From: Flavobacterium sediminilitoris
GTDB taxonomy: Bacteria; Bacteroidota; Bacteroidia; Flavobacteriales; Flavobacteriaceae
DNA: 64,000 nucleotides
Assembly (NCBI RefSeq): GCF_023008245.1
Contig: NZ_CP090145.1
Location: forward strand, 1,054,001 to 1,118,000
Direction: 5' to 3'
Under the pieces are notes generated by a model. It had not been told where the DNA came from, did not search any database, and saw nothing but the letters and a program-made list of their open reading frames with translations. Made by a program: the position numbers and the translations under genes. Each line of letters starts with the position of its first letter. The first letter of the stretch is position 1. Shown in pieces: positions 55,101-62,679 of the stretch.

Positions 55101-58100
55101 AACATGTTCCAGCCGTATCATCAAATCTAATTTCGATATTATATGTATTTGCAGATAAACCTGTTATTGTTACAGGAGAAGTAGTAGAGTTAGTCCAACT
55201 TGCACCTCCATCTATAGAATAATCAAATCCATAAGGTAATTCAAAATTTTGTGCTGCAATTGTAATTTGACCATCAGTAGCTCCATTACAACTTACATCA
55301 CTTGAGCTTGTAATTTGTGCAGAGAACGCTTGATTACAATCGATATGTATTGGATACTTAACTTCTGTAATACATGCTATTGGTTCTTGAAAAACATTAA
55401 TGTCATCTATTACCACATCATTTCCGTTTATAACAGTACTATATGATCTAATTACAAAACTCAATGATGTATAAGAACCTGGGTTTAAAGCTAAACTATA
55501 CGATTCCCATTGATTCGATTTAGGAACAATAATTGGTGAAGCAGTAGGTGTTGTAGCAACAATTACTTCGGAAGGAGTTCCTAAATCTGCTATTAATTGT
55601 ATTGTTAATTGAGGGTCTCCTAAAGTAGATGAACTACTTCTAATCAAATTCATAGCCCATAATGAAACTTGAACAGGTTGATTAGGTATAATATCTGTGA
55701 TTGGTTTACTATATAAAATACCACCTACACCAGCAGTTCCTCCTATATTCACGCATAAAAATCTTCCCTCCGGATCTGTTCCGTTAGAAGTATGGTCACT
55801 AGGATCTGCCCACGTACCAAATCTTGGATCAATTCTTTTTGTTACGGCATAATCTCCATCGTTTATTTGAATACTTCCATTACATTGAGTTGCTGCAACT
55901 TGTCTTTCAAAACAATAGGCAGGATTAATACCTGGTGAAGTTGTATTATCTCCTCGTCCAAAATCTTCAAATAATAAATTACTATATGTAGGAACAGATA
56001 AACTTCTGTATTGAACTGTAATTTCATGATCTCCACATGGGACATCTACAAAAACATTTTCAGGTACATTTGTATTTACAACTCCATCTAATAAATAAGT
56101 ATATGAAAAATTAGTAGATCCTGAACTTACTGTCACTGTAGACGTTGCTGTTCCTGTACAATTAAAATCAGGGTCTTCTACTGAAATTGTTGGATCTTGA
56201 GGAGCGGGATCAATAGTAACGCTTGTACAAAAAGTACAATTATTTGTATCACGTATACATACAGAATATGTTCCTGGTAATAAATAAGCTTCATTAGATG
56301 TAACCCAAGTAGTTCCTCCATCAAAACTATATTCATAACCTGGGACTCCTCCTTGAGGATTTGTAATTCTCACTTTACCTTCTCCATTAGGTCCACAACC
56401 TGCTAATTCAGAAACTCCTGCTGAAGCTGTCAATGCTGTATCAGGTTGACTTATAACAATTGTTTCTACTGTAGTAGTACATATTGTTCCTCCTAAAGAA
56501 TATTGAACTATTGTTTCATAAGTTCCTGCAGGTAAATTTGAAAAAACTGGATTTGTACCAAATGTTACTCCATTATCAATACTATATTCTAATGTGTAAC
56601 CGTTTGTATTTGTAACATTAAATTCTATCTGTCCTGTTGATTCTCCATAACATAATACATCTATTTGAGAAACGGTATATACTGGTTGTGGTATATTATC
56701 TATAATTACATCAGTAGTAGCTGTACAGTTATTTGAATCTGTTACTGTAAATGTATATGTACCAGGTGTTGTAATAACAAAATTAGGTAAAGAATAAATT
56801 GTTCCTGGATCATTATTAATTCCATAAGTATAAGGAGGTGTTCCTCCAACTGGATAAACTGTTATTTCTCCATCTGTACATGTTAATGGAATTGTTACTG
56901 CTCCTGTTAAAGTAAGTAATGGTGGATCAGAAATTGTTACAGTCTCTGAATATGTACATCCATCTGTTGTTGAAATATTAACTGTATATGTTCCTGCAGG
57001 TAAATTTGGAAATGTATAATCATTTGCATTTATAGGTCCTACATTGTTTATAGGTGTTCCGCCTTGTGATAATTGATATGTATATTGCGGATCAACATTA
57101 TTAATTTGAACTCTAATACTTCCTTGTCCTCCATTACAAAGAGCATCATTAACTATAACATCAACATTAAAATCTCTATTAAGAATTTGAATATTAGGAA
57201 TGTCAAAAATACAATTTCCAACACCACCTCCAATTTGTCTAATATAAACAGTATATGCTCCTGCTGTATTAATTGTAAATAAATTTCCTGATTGCCAATT
57301 GGTTCCATCTAAACTAAATTCATATCCATTAGGAACTCCATTAACTGTAATCGTTCCAGGTGTATTACAAATAATATCTGTAGATGTTGCTGTAGGTGTA
57401 AAAAGGTTTTTATAAACATTAAAATAATATGTTCTAAAACATCCATTTTGAAACACTATTCTGACTCTATATTCACCAGCATCAACTGCATTAAAATTTG
57501 ATCCTGTACCAACTTGTGACCATGCACTATCTGGACATGTTGTATTTGGACAATTTGTTGAAGGTGTAGGATCAGTACAAGTACTAGGTGTACTTAATAC
57601 TTCCCAAATAATACTTGTTGCATTTAGTATATTTGTTTCTATTAATTGACTATCTGTTTCACCACATAAATATATTTTTGGTAAATCTGAATCATCATTT
57701 GGACAAACATCAACTTGATCTGCATAAGGAATAACCGGATTAGGTACTACTCCGTTAAAATCAATTACATTAAAAGTTTCAGTAATAGATAAACACGGAG
57801 CTGGTGCTGTATTTACAACACTGTAAGTTCCTGTTCCTGTAACTGTATATGATTGATTAGTCGCTCCAGCAATTGCATTTGCAGCAGTAGGTGGTGATCC
57901 GCTATGCCATTGGTAAGAAACATAACCATTACCCGCTGTTAAAGTAACTGAGTTACCACATAAAACTTCTTCTCTTTCAAAAACGCAATCATCTATATCA
58001 GCTAAGAAGTTTGTAGTTCCTGGTGATAGAATTAAACAGCTATTAATTCCAGATGCACTTGGCTCTTCATTTTCAACTATATTTCCAGAATTTATACTGC

Positions 58101-59568
58101 TATATGTTTTATATGCTTGATTGCGAATTTCGTTTGAACATGCATCTCTTAAATCATAACATGTTTCTGCTACTCTTACTTTTATTCTAATTAAATAATT
58201 TGCACCCGATTCGGTTACTAAATTATCAGGAATAGTAAATATAATTTCATTTGTTACTGGATCAAAAGTATAAGTTACTCCAGGAGGAACCTCTAAGTCT
58301 GCTGGTAAAAAAGTTACATTTAATGGTAATTGATCTTTTATAGTAAACCCTGTTGCTCCATCATTTCCAATATTTTGAAAATCTAATTCATAAAAAATTT
58401 CTTGTCCTAATGAAACAGTTGTGTTCCCAATATCATTGTCAGCTAAATCTCTTACAATTTTTATTAAATTTATTTGAGGCTGAATAATTTCAACGGCAAA
58501 AGCATTTAAATAATAGACATAAGCATCTCCACTAGTTTGAAGTTGGACATTTGCACTTGTTGCATTGTTTGCAATAACCGCATTTCCTGGATTGGGAATA
58601 TTAATTATTCCTGAATCATATCCTAATGTATTAGAACTATTTAAATTTCGAGTAGTATATGCTCCATTTATATCATTTATGGTACTATTAAAAAAGTTGG
58701 AAGCCAATCTAGTTGGAATTGACATACTGGTTCCATTTATTCTAAGGCGATCTCCTGAAATTCCATTATCTCCTTCTAATGCTGCAAAAGCTAATTTAGC
58801 TCTTACTGGACCAACAGGTATTGAATTAAAACCAGAAATCGGAATATCTAAACTTGTAGTTCCTTGAATACTACTAAATCCATCAAATAAGGTAATGTTT
58901 TTAGCAGTTGATAATGGGTCTTCATAAACTACAAAAAGAGACCATCCACCTGAGGTTTTTACACCTAATCCACATTGGACATTTGCAACTCCATAAGTAC
59001 CGCTTGCATCTGTTAATCCTTGTAGCAAAGTTGTTACATCATAAGAAGCAACATAACTATATTTTTGATTAAGACCTGTAGGATAAGTATCATATATTAC
59101 AGCACCTGTAATATCAGTATAATTACCTCCTGGTAATTTAAACTTTACATTTCCTAATCGGCTTCTATCGACTTCATCATCAATATTACCCTCATTATAA
59201 AGTCCAGCCCAATAAAGAGCCGCATATTTTATAACGTAACAACCCGAATTGGCGACAGGAATAGTTAAGTCCGCAGTACTTGAATTAAATGTTGAAGGAT
59301 CTCCATCAATATCAACATACTGCATGTTCAAATTGTCGTTTATATCTGTTCCGTTATAAGGAACATTTGGACCATTTGAACTTGTGCTTCTATTTAGGAT
59401 ATTATTTCCTATAAGAAGCATATCTCCTTTTAAACTCTCATTAAAGGGTATCGGAGTTAAACGACCTGGTCCCGAAAAGGGTACATAATTTTGTGCAAAC
59501 AGATTAATATTTATCATGCAAACGACGACAAACACCAATCTTTTGAATTGAGTAATTTTTAATTTCAT
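49120..59568 (-). CDS. giant SprB-like surface adhesin with T9SS type B sorting domain
   Basis: A 3482-residue secreted protein. Signal peptide ~1-26 (NLFAQ). Residues ~30-360 are a beta-rich N-terminal domain; ~360-530 a DUF11-like domain (GQEIFYELDFQNIGNDGATGF). Most of the rest is dozens of ~75-95-residue SprB-type repeats with the pattern C.G..G.I.V...GG..PY.Y....G....F..L..G.Y.V.V.D..GC. A different domain interrupts them at ~1195-1410 (FEDFGRG, SVSLWAMN-like strands, DVVIDDINVFQ), resembling a jelly-roll carbohydrate-binding or MAM-like fold. The C-terminal ~85 residues are a gliding-motility type B sorting domain (IPDYFTPDGDGTNDGW). Relatives (SprB) run along the cell surface in gliding or act as adhesins. 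Confidence 0.92.
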   Translation of the reverse strand: MKLKITQFKRLVFVVVCMININLFAQNYVPFSGPGRLTPIPFNESLKGDMLLIGNNILNRSTSSNGPNVPYNGTDINDNLNMQYVDIDGDPSTFNSSTADLTIPVANSGCYVIKYAALYWAGLYNEGNIDDEVDRSRLGNVKFKLPGGNYTDITGAVIYDTYPTGLNQKYSYVASYDVTTLLQGLTDASGTYGVANVQCGLGVKTSGGWSLFVVYEDPLSTAKNITLFDGFSSIQGTTSLDIPISGFNSIPVGPVRAKLAFAALEGDNGISGDRLRINGTSMSIPTRLASNFFNSTINDINGAYTTRNLNSSNTLGYDSGIINIPNPGNAVIANNATSANVQLQTSGDAYVYYLNAFAVEIIQPQINLIKIVRDLADNDIGNTTVSLGQEIFYELDFQNIGNDGATGFTIKDQLPLNVTFLPADLEVPPGVTYTFDPVTNEIIFTIPDNLVTESGANYLIRIKVRVAETCYDLRDACSNEIRNQAYKTYSSINSGNIVENEEPSASGINSCLILSPGTTNFLADIDDCVFEREEVLCGNSVTLTAGNGYVSYQWHSGSPPTAANAIAGATNQSYTVTGTGTYSVVNTAPAPCLSITETFNVIDFNGVVPNPVIPYADQVDVCPNDDSDLPKIYLCGETDSQLIETNILNATSIIWEVLSTPSTCTDPTPSTNCPNTTCPDSAWSQVGTGSNFNAVDAGEYRVRIVFQNGCFRTYYFNVYKNLFTPTATSTDIICNTPGTITVNGVPNGYEFSLDGTNWQSGNLFTINTAGAYTVYIRQIGGGVGNCIFDIPNIQILNRDFNVDVIVNDALCNGGQGSIRVQINNVDPQYTYQLSQGGTPINNVGPINANDYTFPNLPAGTYTVNISTTDGCTYSETVTISDPPLLTLTGAVTIPLTCTDGEITVYPVGGTPPYTYGINNDPGTIYSLPNFVITTPGTYTFTVTDSNNCTATTDVIIDNIPQPVYTVSQIDVLCYGESTGQIEFNVTNTNGYTLEYSIDNGVTFGTNPVFSNLPAGTYETIVQYSLGGTICTTTVETIVISQPDTALTASAGVSELAGCGPNGEGKVRITNPQGGVPGYEYSFDGGTTWVTSNEAYLLPGTYSVCIRDTNNCTFCTSVTIDPAPQDPTISVEDPDFNCTGTATSTVTVSSGSTNFSYTYLLDGVVNTNVPENVFVDVPCGDHEITVQYRSLSVPTYSNLLFEDFGRGDNTTSPGINPAYCFERQVAATQCNGSIQINDGDYAVTKRIDPRFGTWADPSDHTSNGTDPEGRFLCVNIGGTAGVGGILYSKPITDIIPNQPVQVSLWAMNLIRSSSSTLGDPQLTIQLIADLGTPSEVIVATTPTASPIIVPKSNQWESYSLALNPGSYTSLSFVIRSYSTVINGNDVVIDDINVFQEPIACITEVKYPIHIDCNQAFSAQITSSSDVSCNGATDGQITIAAQNFELPYGFDYSIDGGASWTNSTTSPVTITGLSANTYNIEIRFDDTAGTCSFPFTQVISEPDSLLADAVLTSPATCLVGGVITASASGGTPNYQYELQNSTGTVLVPFQVNNVFSNLTPGDYIVVVRDVLNCTDPIDVAINIPVPTPPTAVVDASSDLCYDGTNAATIVVTASGGVSPYQYSLNGGTYQNGNTFSGLTPGNYTITVRDSYGCEVTMSTVTIAPQLIANAVLTNGLDCTASPDADIDVTINGGSAPYTYQVTFNTAFDPTINNITGNTFTYSTANAGTYQFTITDAIGCTVTTSVITVNPLPVLNPPVVAQTGFNLCNGDTNGAISVTPSGGQAPYIIDIVNTTTSVSYGAQTTGLTAGDYTITVTDANSCIETVTITLTEPDPVDFTFTKTDIQCGAVGTAPGTINIINVTGGTSPFTYTISNSTGTYTDTYNAVSNEDHIFNILNFGIYTISVVDANGCQLVENNITIASPPNNLNINVSQAITDCTVGGTIEVCVDPAVAGGPYHFAIYEDLSPNNPPYATYPGPQYQPADGGATGLCATFTGLMPGVTYSFIVYDEATNCYYFETATEPVPTLSTITSTITPNNVTCTGAADGSVSFVISNYSGTSVSYQVYLALNNTPVSAVGTSTGTGTPITVNDFGVLPPGEYFVLFTENDGPNAACSQTSINFTISESPVLLSLTASVTKNDNCNPNAGQITVTGSNGTPPYTYQVVPAGSPAPTVWPGQTSNVFNVEGGSYDVYIMDAYGCIQPSTNIFVPTDTTPNIDLDIDAATLCNINEGNYSIIVTRDNTVGVGPFTYSVDGAAFTTYTENASFSFTLTGLNSGTHTVIIKDSNGCTETETITIYPPLNGTITTTIDAVANCGVSDGIITVNASGGSDASNYVYTITPNIAPISQLGNVFSNVPAGNYTVTVTDNITGCSIDKSVILDMPTVPVFDTTVTNATCNLGTDGTITVNLTGSNPNPVYMYEITSPIVVGPQTSNVFTGLSAGNYTVVVTSGRNCVTTEIVTVGEATAINIPTVTVTEFGCNSGSNTVNNATIVVNGVNGGSGTYINYEFLDSSNNILQTGTSNTYIESNILGGTYTINVYDNNGCIGTTTAVINPFIAISNPRVTVTTPITCTNPEDITINIDTTGGTPTTLVYTVVGLSTGSTYNVSQTNNPNFTGLTIGNYQITVENATTGCSVQTIHYVFDPNTFIVNAVVNNNVTCFDGADGSIDITFIDQNTIPTDDAGSFDYDIIDTATGLSVSSGTSPDAGPFTVDNLPSGVYQLQAVLNQNPSCPVTTNFTITQPIETLSITTSSTPISCIPGSDGSISAVGNNGWGAPYEYQLESGGSVIVAWSSVNNFTGLGAGTYTVSVRDNIGCEVSSSNIILDVPTPIDATINASTTFLPCRGDNDATITITNVTGGYGSGYLFVLNNITTGTSSAPQTSNVFTNLGAGEYNVTITDSFNCEFPTASVIIDEPNDDVMASLAMTVDPTCDQGATLELTAIGGTAPYAYSTTPGGPYIPFTGTMVFNNVASGTYSYYVVDANDCFEDFASIIVEPVIPVSVTVDTTRTVISCNGYTTSVTATAVNGLGNYVYTLLPATAGVVQSSPGVFINVPAGTYTVHVDSGDCDGDSESFTITEPTPIEYELTITQPTCASLPNDGSIEVIATGGTGIIQFSISSAPNETVNSGIFNNLTPGSYTIFIQDQNGCSLSLGPLDITAPPTFELVDAPNIIDELCLGDGGSVSFSVQGGSPSPVFGYEATNGSTTLTSLTGDFTFDNLSYGYYEFIVTDGTGVCTVDFAIDLEPGEDIQPGVEFDNSCVNDSPNVNVLITFNEDIPIGDLTFDLDGVTQVGNNLFVNVADGNHTATVTHNDGCVKQISFNVTISSSPVLTLAQSGLNQFTMSTQGGTAPYSYNVNGQDVGSNTTYLVNQTGLYTVIVTDANGCTDVDTIQMTFYDVEIPDYFTPDGDGTNDGWTPNYLDHYPKAVTYVFDRYSRKIITLRPGQSWNGTYNGNELPSGDYWYVLKLNGENDAREFVGNFTLYR

Positions 59569-59629
59569 AGCTAGTGTGGTTTAAGACTTTTTAAAAGTAA
59601 TAAAAAATATTAAAAAATTAACATATTAT

Positions 59630-62600
59630 TTATTCGACTTTTACTATTGACATTTTTTTGTTATACGATTTTGTTCCTCTTGCTTGTGTTGCTTTAACTG
59701 CACTTGATAAATCATCAAACTTATCTATATACACATAATAAGTAGCATCATAAATATTATAGAAAAGCGTAACGCTTGTTCCTCCACCTGCAACTACTTG
59801 ACGTACAAATGCATCTCTTTCTGCAATGTTTTTATATTTTCCTAATACAACATAATAACCTGATTCAACTCCATTCAATTTTTGAATAATAGAAATATCA
59901 TTTGAAGATGTTTCCTCTTGTTCTGTTGTGTTTCCAGAATTTGCATTTGAATTTTGAGCAGTAGAGTTTTTAATATCTTCTAATGATTTTTGGTCATTAA
60001 GTATCCTCTGTTGCTCACTATCGTATTCTGCTCTTTTAATTCTTTTTAATCTTTCTTCCTCTTTATCGGCATTAATTTTCTTAATTCTATCATCAGCAAT
60101 TTTTTCAAACTGTATATATTGTTGTCTTTTGTTTTTCAAATCATCAATAACTGATTGATAATACTGATTTAATAGTTTAGCATCTTCATCACTAACACCA
60201 TTCTTCTTTAATTGTTCAAGTCTAACTTTATTTGCGCTTTCAAAATCTGAAATTAAATCGTCGAAAACTTTTTTGTTAGATGCTATTTCGCTTTTAATTG
60301 CGTTTAACTGTGCATTTTGTTGAGTTGTACTAACAAATTTACGTTGCACACTTTTACTATTAGGATCATTTTCAGAAATATAAGCCTTTAAGTCTAAATC
60401 TCTTTCCTTTACAATAGAGTCCAGTCTTTTAATTAAATTATCTGAATTTTTAGTTTTCTGAGCAATTTCTCGCTTATAATTATCAAGTACTTTATTTGAT
60501 ACATTTAATTTAGTTTCTATACTAGAAATTTTATCTTCTACAGAAAGGTTAGATTTCGCTAATCTATCTTTCTCCGCTTGCGCTTCCAATGCTAGTCTTG
60601 CTAATCTTTCCTTTTCAGCCTGTGCTTTTGCTGCTGCTTCTTTTGCTAATCTATCTTTCTCAGCTTGTGCCTCTGATGCTTCTCTTGCTAGTCTTTCTTT
60701 TTCAGCCTGCGCTTTTGCTGCTGCTTCTTTTGCTAATCTGTCTTTCTCAGCTTGTGCCTCTGATGCTTCTCTTGCTAGTCTTTCTTTTTCAGCCTGCGCT
60801 TTTGCTGCTGCTTCTTTTGCTAATCTATCTTTCTCAGCTTGTGCCTCTGATGCTTCTCTTGCTAGTCTTTCTTTTTCAGCCTGCGCTTTTGCTGCTGCTT
60901 CTTTTGCCAATCTATCTTTCTCAGCTTGTGCCTCTGATGCTTCTCTTGCTAGTCTTTCTTTTTCAGCTTGTGCTTTTGCTGCTGCTTCTTTTGCTAATCT
61001 GTCTTTCTCTGCCTGTGCTTCTGCTGCTTCTCTTGCTAGTCTTTCTTTTTCAGCCTGCGCTTTTGCTGCTGCTTCTTTTGCCAATCTGTCTTTCTCAGCT
61101 TGTGATTCTGCTGCTGCAACTTCTTTTGCTAATCTATCTTTCTCAGCTTGTGCTTTTGCTGCTGCTTCTTTTGCCAATCTATCTTTCTCAGCTTGTGCTT
61201 TTGCTGCTGCTTCTTTTGCTAATCTATCTTTCTCAGCTTGTGCTTTTGCTGCTGCTTCTTTTGCTAATCTATCTTTCTCAGCTTGTGCTTTTGCTGCTGC
61301 TTCTTTTGCTAATCTATCTTTCTCAGCTTGTGCTTTTGCTGCTGCTTCTTTTGCCAATCTATCTTTCTCAGCTTGTGCTTTTGCTGCTGCTTCTTTTGCC
61401 AATCTATCTTTCTCAGCTTGTGCTTTTGCTGCTGCTTCTTTTGCCAATCTGTCTTTCTCAGCTTCTATATTATCAACAGGTAAAACCTCTTCTTTAGGTT
61501 TTACTTCTGCCTCTTTTGCTAATCTTTCTCTTTCTAACCTTGCATTTTCAATAGCTTCTTTTGCTAATCTATCTTTCTCAGCTTTAGCTTTTATAGCCTC
61601 TTCTCTAGCTAACCTATTTTGTTCTATTTTTTCTTTTCTAGCTGCTTCTTTTGCTAACCTATCTTCTCCAGAATTATTTTTTGGAGTAGAAACAGGCTGT
61701 TTTGCTGCTTTTTTATCTCTTAATTTTTGTGCTCGTTTCCTAAAATTATAAGAATCATTATAATTCGTAAACTTATATGATAAAGAAAACTCATGACTTG
61801 AACCAAAAAATAAAGAATTATTAATTGATAAATTATAAGAATATCCTATTAAAAACTTTTTAGAAATAGCAACTCCAATTCCTGCATTTGCGCCTCTAAA
61901 AGTATTATAACCTGCTTCTAACCAACCTAATTCTTCTTGATCTAATAAAAAACTCCCAGATATACCTGTACCATCCTTTCTATTTTCAACTTGAAGCATT
62001 CCAGAGAAATTACTTCCGTCCAAAATATTATAATAACTACTAAGTTCCTTTGTATACATTAAATGTCCAGAAAAAGTAGCTGAATTATTATCTTGTACTG
62101 ATTCACTAGTGCTTAAATTATAAGAAACTATATTGTTTGCAGAAATTCCTATATCAAAATTATTTATGTTTAAATTTATTCCTGGTTTTATATTTACAAA
62201 AGCGGTTGCGCCTTGATTTATTAAAAGTGGTTCAGGAGATTCTGTAATGACTCTATTAATATCAAAATTACTACTTGAAAAATATGCATTAATACCAAAT
62301 GTTAAATTGGTTTCATTTTGCATAGGAACATTGTAAGCATAATTTATTACACCTCCATTATTTTTCAATAAACCTATAGATTGAGAATATACTCCTATAG
62401 CAAAACGAGACTCATTACTTAATCTCCCCTGATAGTTTAGTAAGTATAAAACGGGTGAATCCTCAAATTTTACCCATTGTCTTTTATTTGCTAAATTTAA
62501 AGAAGGAGCTACTTCCCTAGAATAGCTAAAAGCAGGGTTAATAAGAAACCGATTCAATTTAATTGAATTATTTAATGTAACATCGAAAGAGGAGTAAGCA

Positions 62601-62665
62601 TTTTCTTGTGAAAAAGTTACAGAAAAAAGCATACATAAAATTATCCCTAAGTGTATTTTTTTCAA
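59630..62665 (-). CDS. PorP/SprF protein fused to a repeat rod and a SPOR domain
   Basis: A 1011-residue protein with a signal peptide (~1-19). Residues ~20-310 are a PorP/SprF barrel (NRFLINPAFSYSREVAPSLNLANKRQW, AGIGVAISKKFLIGYSYNLSI). A charged rod follows: irregular copies from ~330, then about 20 tandem 15-residue units AEKDRLAKEAAAKAQ (~402-702), probably one long alpha-helix. A second coiled-coil region (~710-910) and a C-terminal SPOR-like domain (~935-1011; GYYVVLGKYKNIAERDAFV) complete it. SPOR domains bind denuded septal glycan, so the protein may tie the T9SS partner barrel to peptidoglycan across the periplasm. It lies between two T9SS type B-sorted proteins. Confidence 0.88.
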   Translation of the reverse strand: MKKIHLGIILCMLFSVTFSQENAYSSFDVTLNNSIKLNRFLINPAFSYSREVAPSLNLANKRQWVKFEDSPVLYLLNYQGRLSNESRFAIGVYSQSIGLLKNNGGVINYAYNVPMQNETNLTFGINAYFSSSNFDINRVITESPEPLLINQGATAFVNIKPGINLNINNFDIGISANNIVSYNLSTSESVQDNNSATFSGHLMYTKELSSYYNILDGSNFSGMLQVENRKDGTGISGSFLLDQEELGWLEAGYNTFRGANAGIGVAISKKFLIGYSYNLSINNSLFFGSSHEFSLSYKFTNYNDSYNFRKRAQKLRDKKAAKQPVSTPKNNSGEDRLAKEAARKEKIEQNRLAREEAIKAKAEKDRLAKEAIENARLERERLAKEAEVKPKEEVLPVDNIEAEKDRLAKEAAAKAQAEKDRLAKEAAAKAQAEKDRLAKEAAAKAQAEKDRLAKEAAAKAQAEKDRLAKEAAAKAQAEKDRLAKEAAAKAQAEKDRLAKEAAAKAQAEKDRLAKEVAAAESQAEKDRLAKEAAAKAQAEKERLAREAAEAQAEKDRLAKEAAAKAQAEKERLAREASEAQAEKDRLAKEAAAKAQAEKERLAREASEAQAEKDRLAKEAAAKAQAEKERLAREASEAQAEKDRLAKEAAAKAQAEKERLAREASEAQAEKDRLAKEAAAKAQAEKERLARLALEAQAEKDRLAKSNLSVEDKISSIETKLNVSNKVLDNYKREIAQKTKNSDNLIKRLDSIVKERDLDLKAYISENDPNSKSVQRKFVSTTQQNAQLNAIKSEIASNKKVFDDLISDFESANKVRLEQLKKNGVSDEDAKLLNQYYQSVIDDLKNKRQQYIQFEKIADDRIKKINADKEEERLKRIKRAEYDSEQQRILNDQKSLEDIKNSTAQNSNANSGNTTEQEETSSNDISIIQKLNGVESGYYVVLGKYKNIAERDAFVRQVVAGGGTSVTLFYNIYDATYYVYIDKFDDLSSAVKATQARGTKSYNKKMSIVKVE
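60561..61463 (-). repeat. tandem 45-bp coding repeat (15-residue units)
   Basis: On the minus strand about seven near-identical 45-bp units (61140-61460) lead into a second block of alternating 45- and 42-bp units (87-bp composite: KDRLAKEAAAKAQ then KERLAREASEAQ). Codons are nearly identical between units, indicating recent expansion. Confidence 0.9.
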
Positions 62666-62679
62666 TGGTTGGTTTAAGT

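Noticed and set aside
60561..61463. Regular repeats that might be a CRISPR array
   Set aside because: Units are contiguous 45/42-bp coding repeats without unique spacers, inside one long reading frame.
60589..61497. 302-residue Leu-rich open frame on the plus strand
   Set aside because: It is the antisense shadow of the 15-residue repeat array; low-complexity LLLL runs result from the reversed Ala/Glu/Lys codons.
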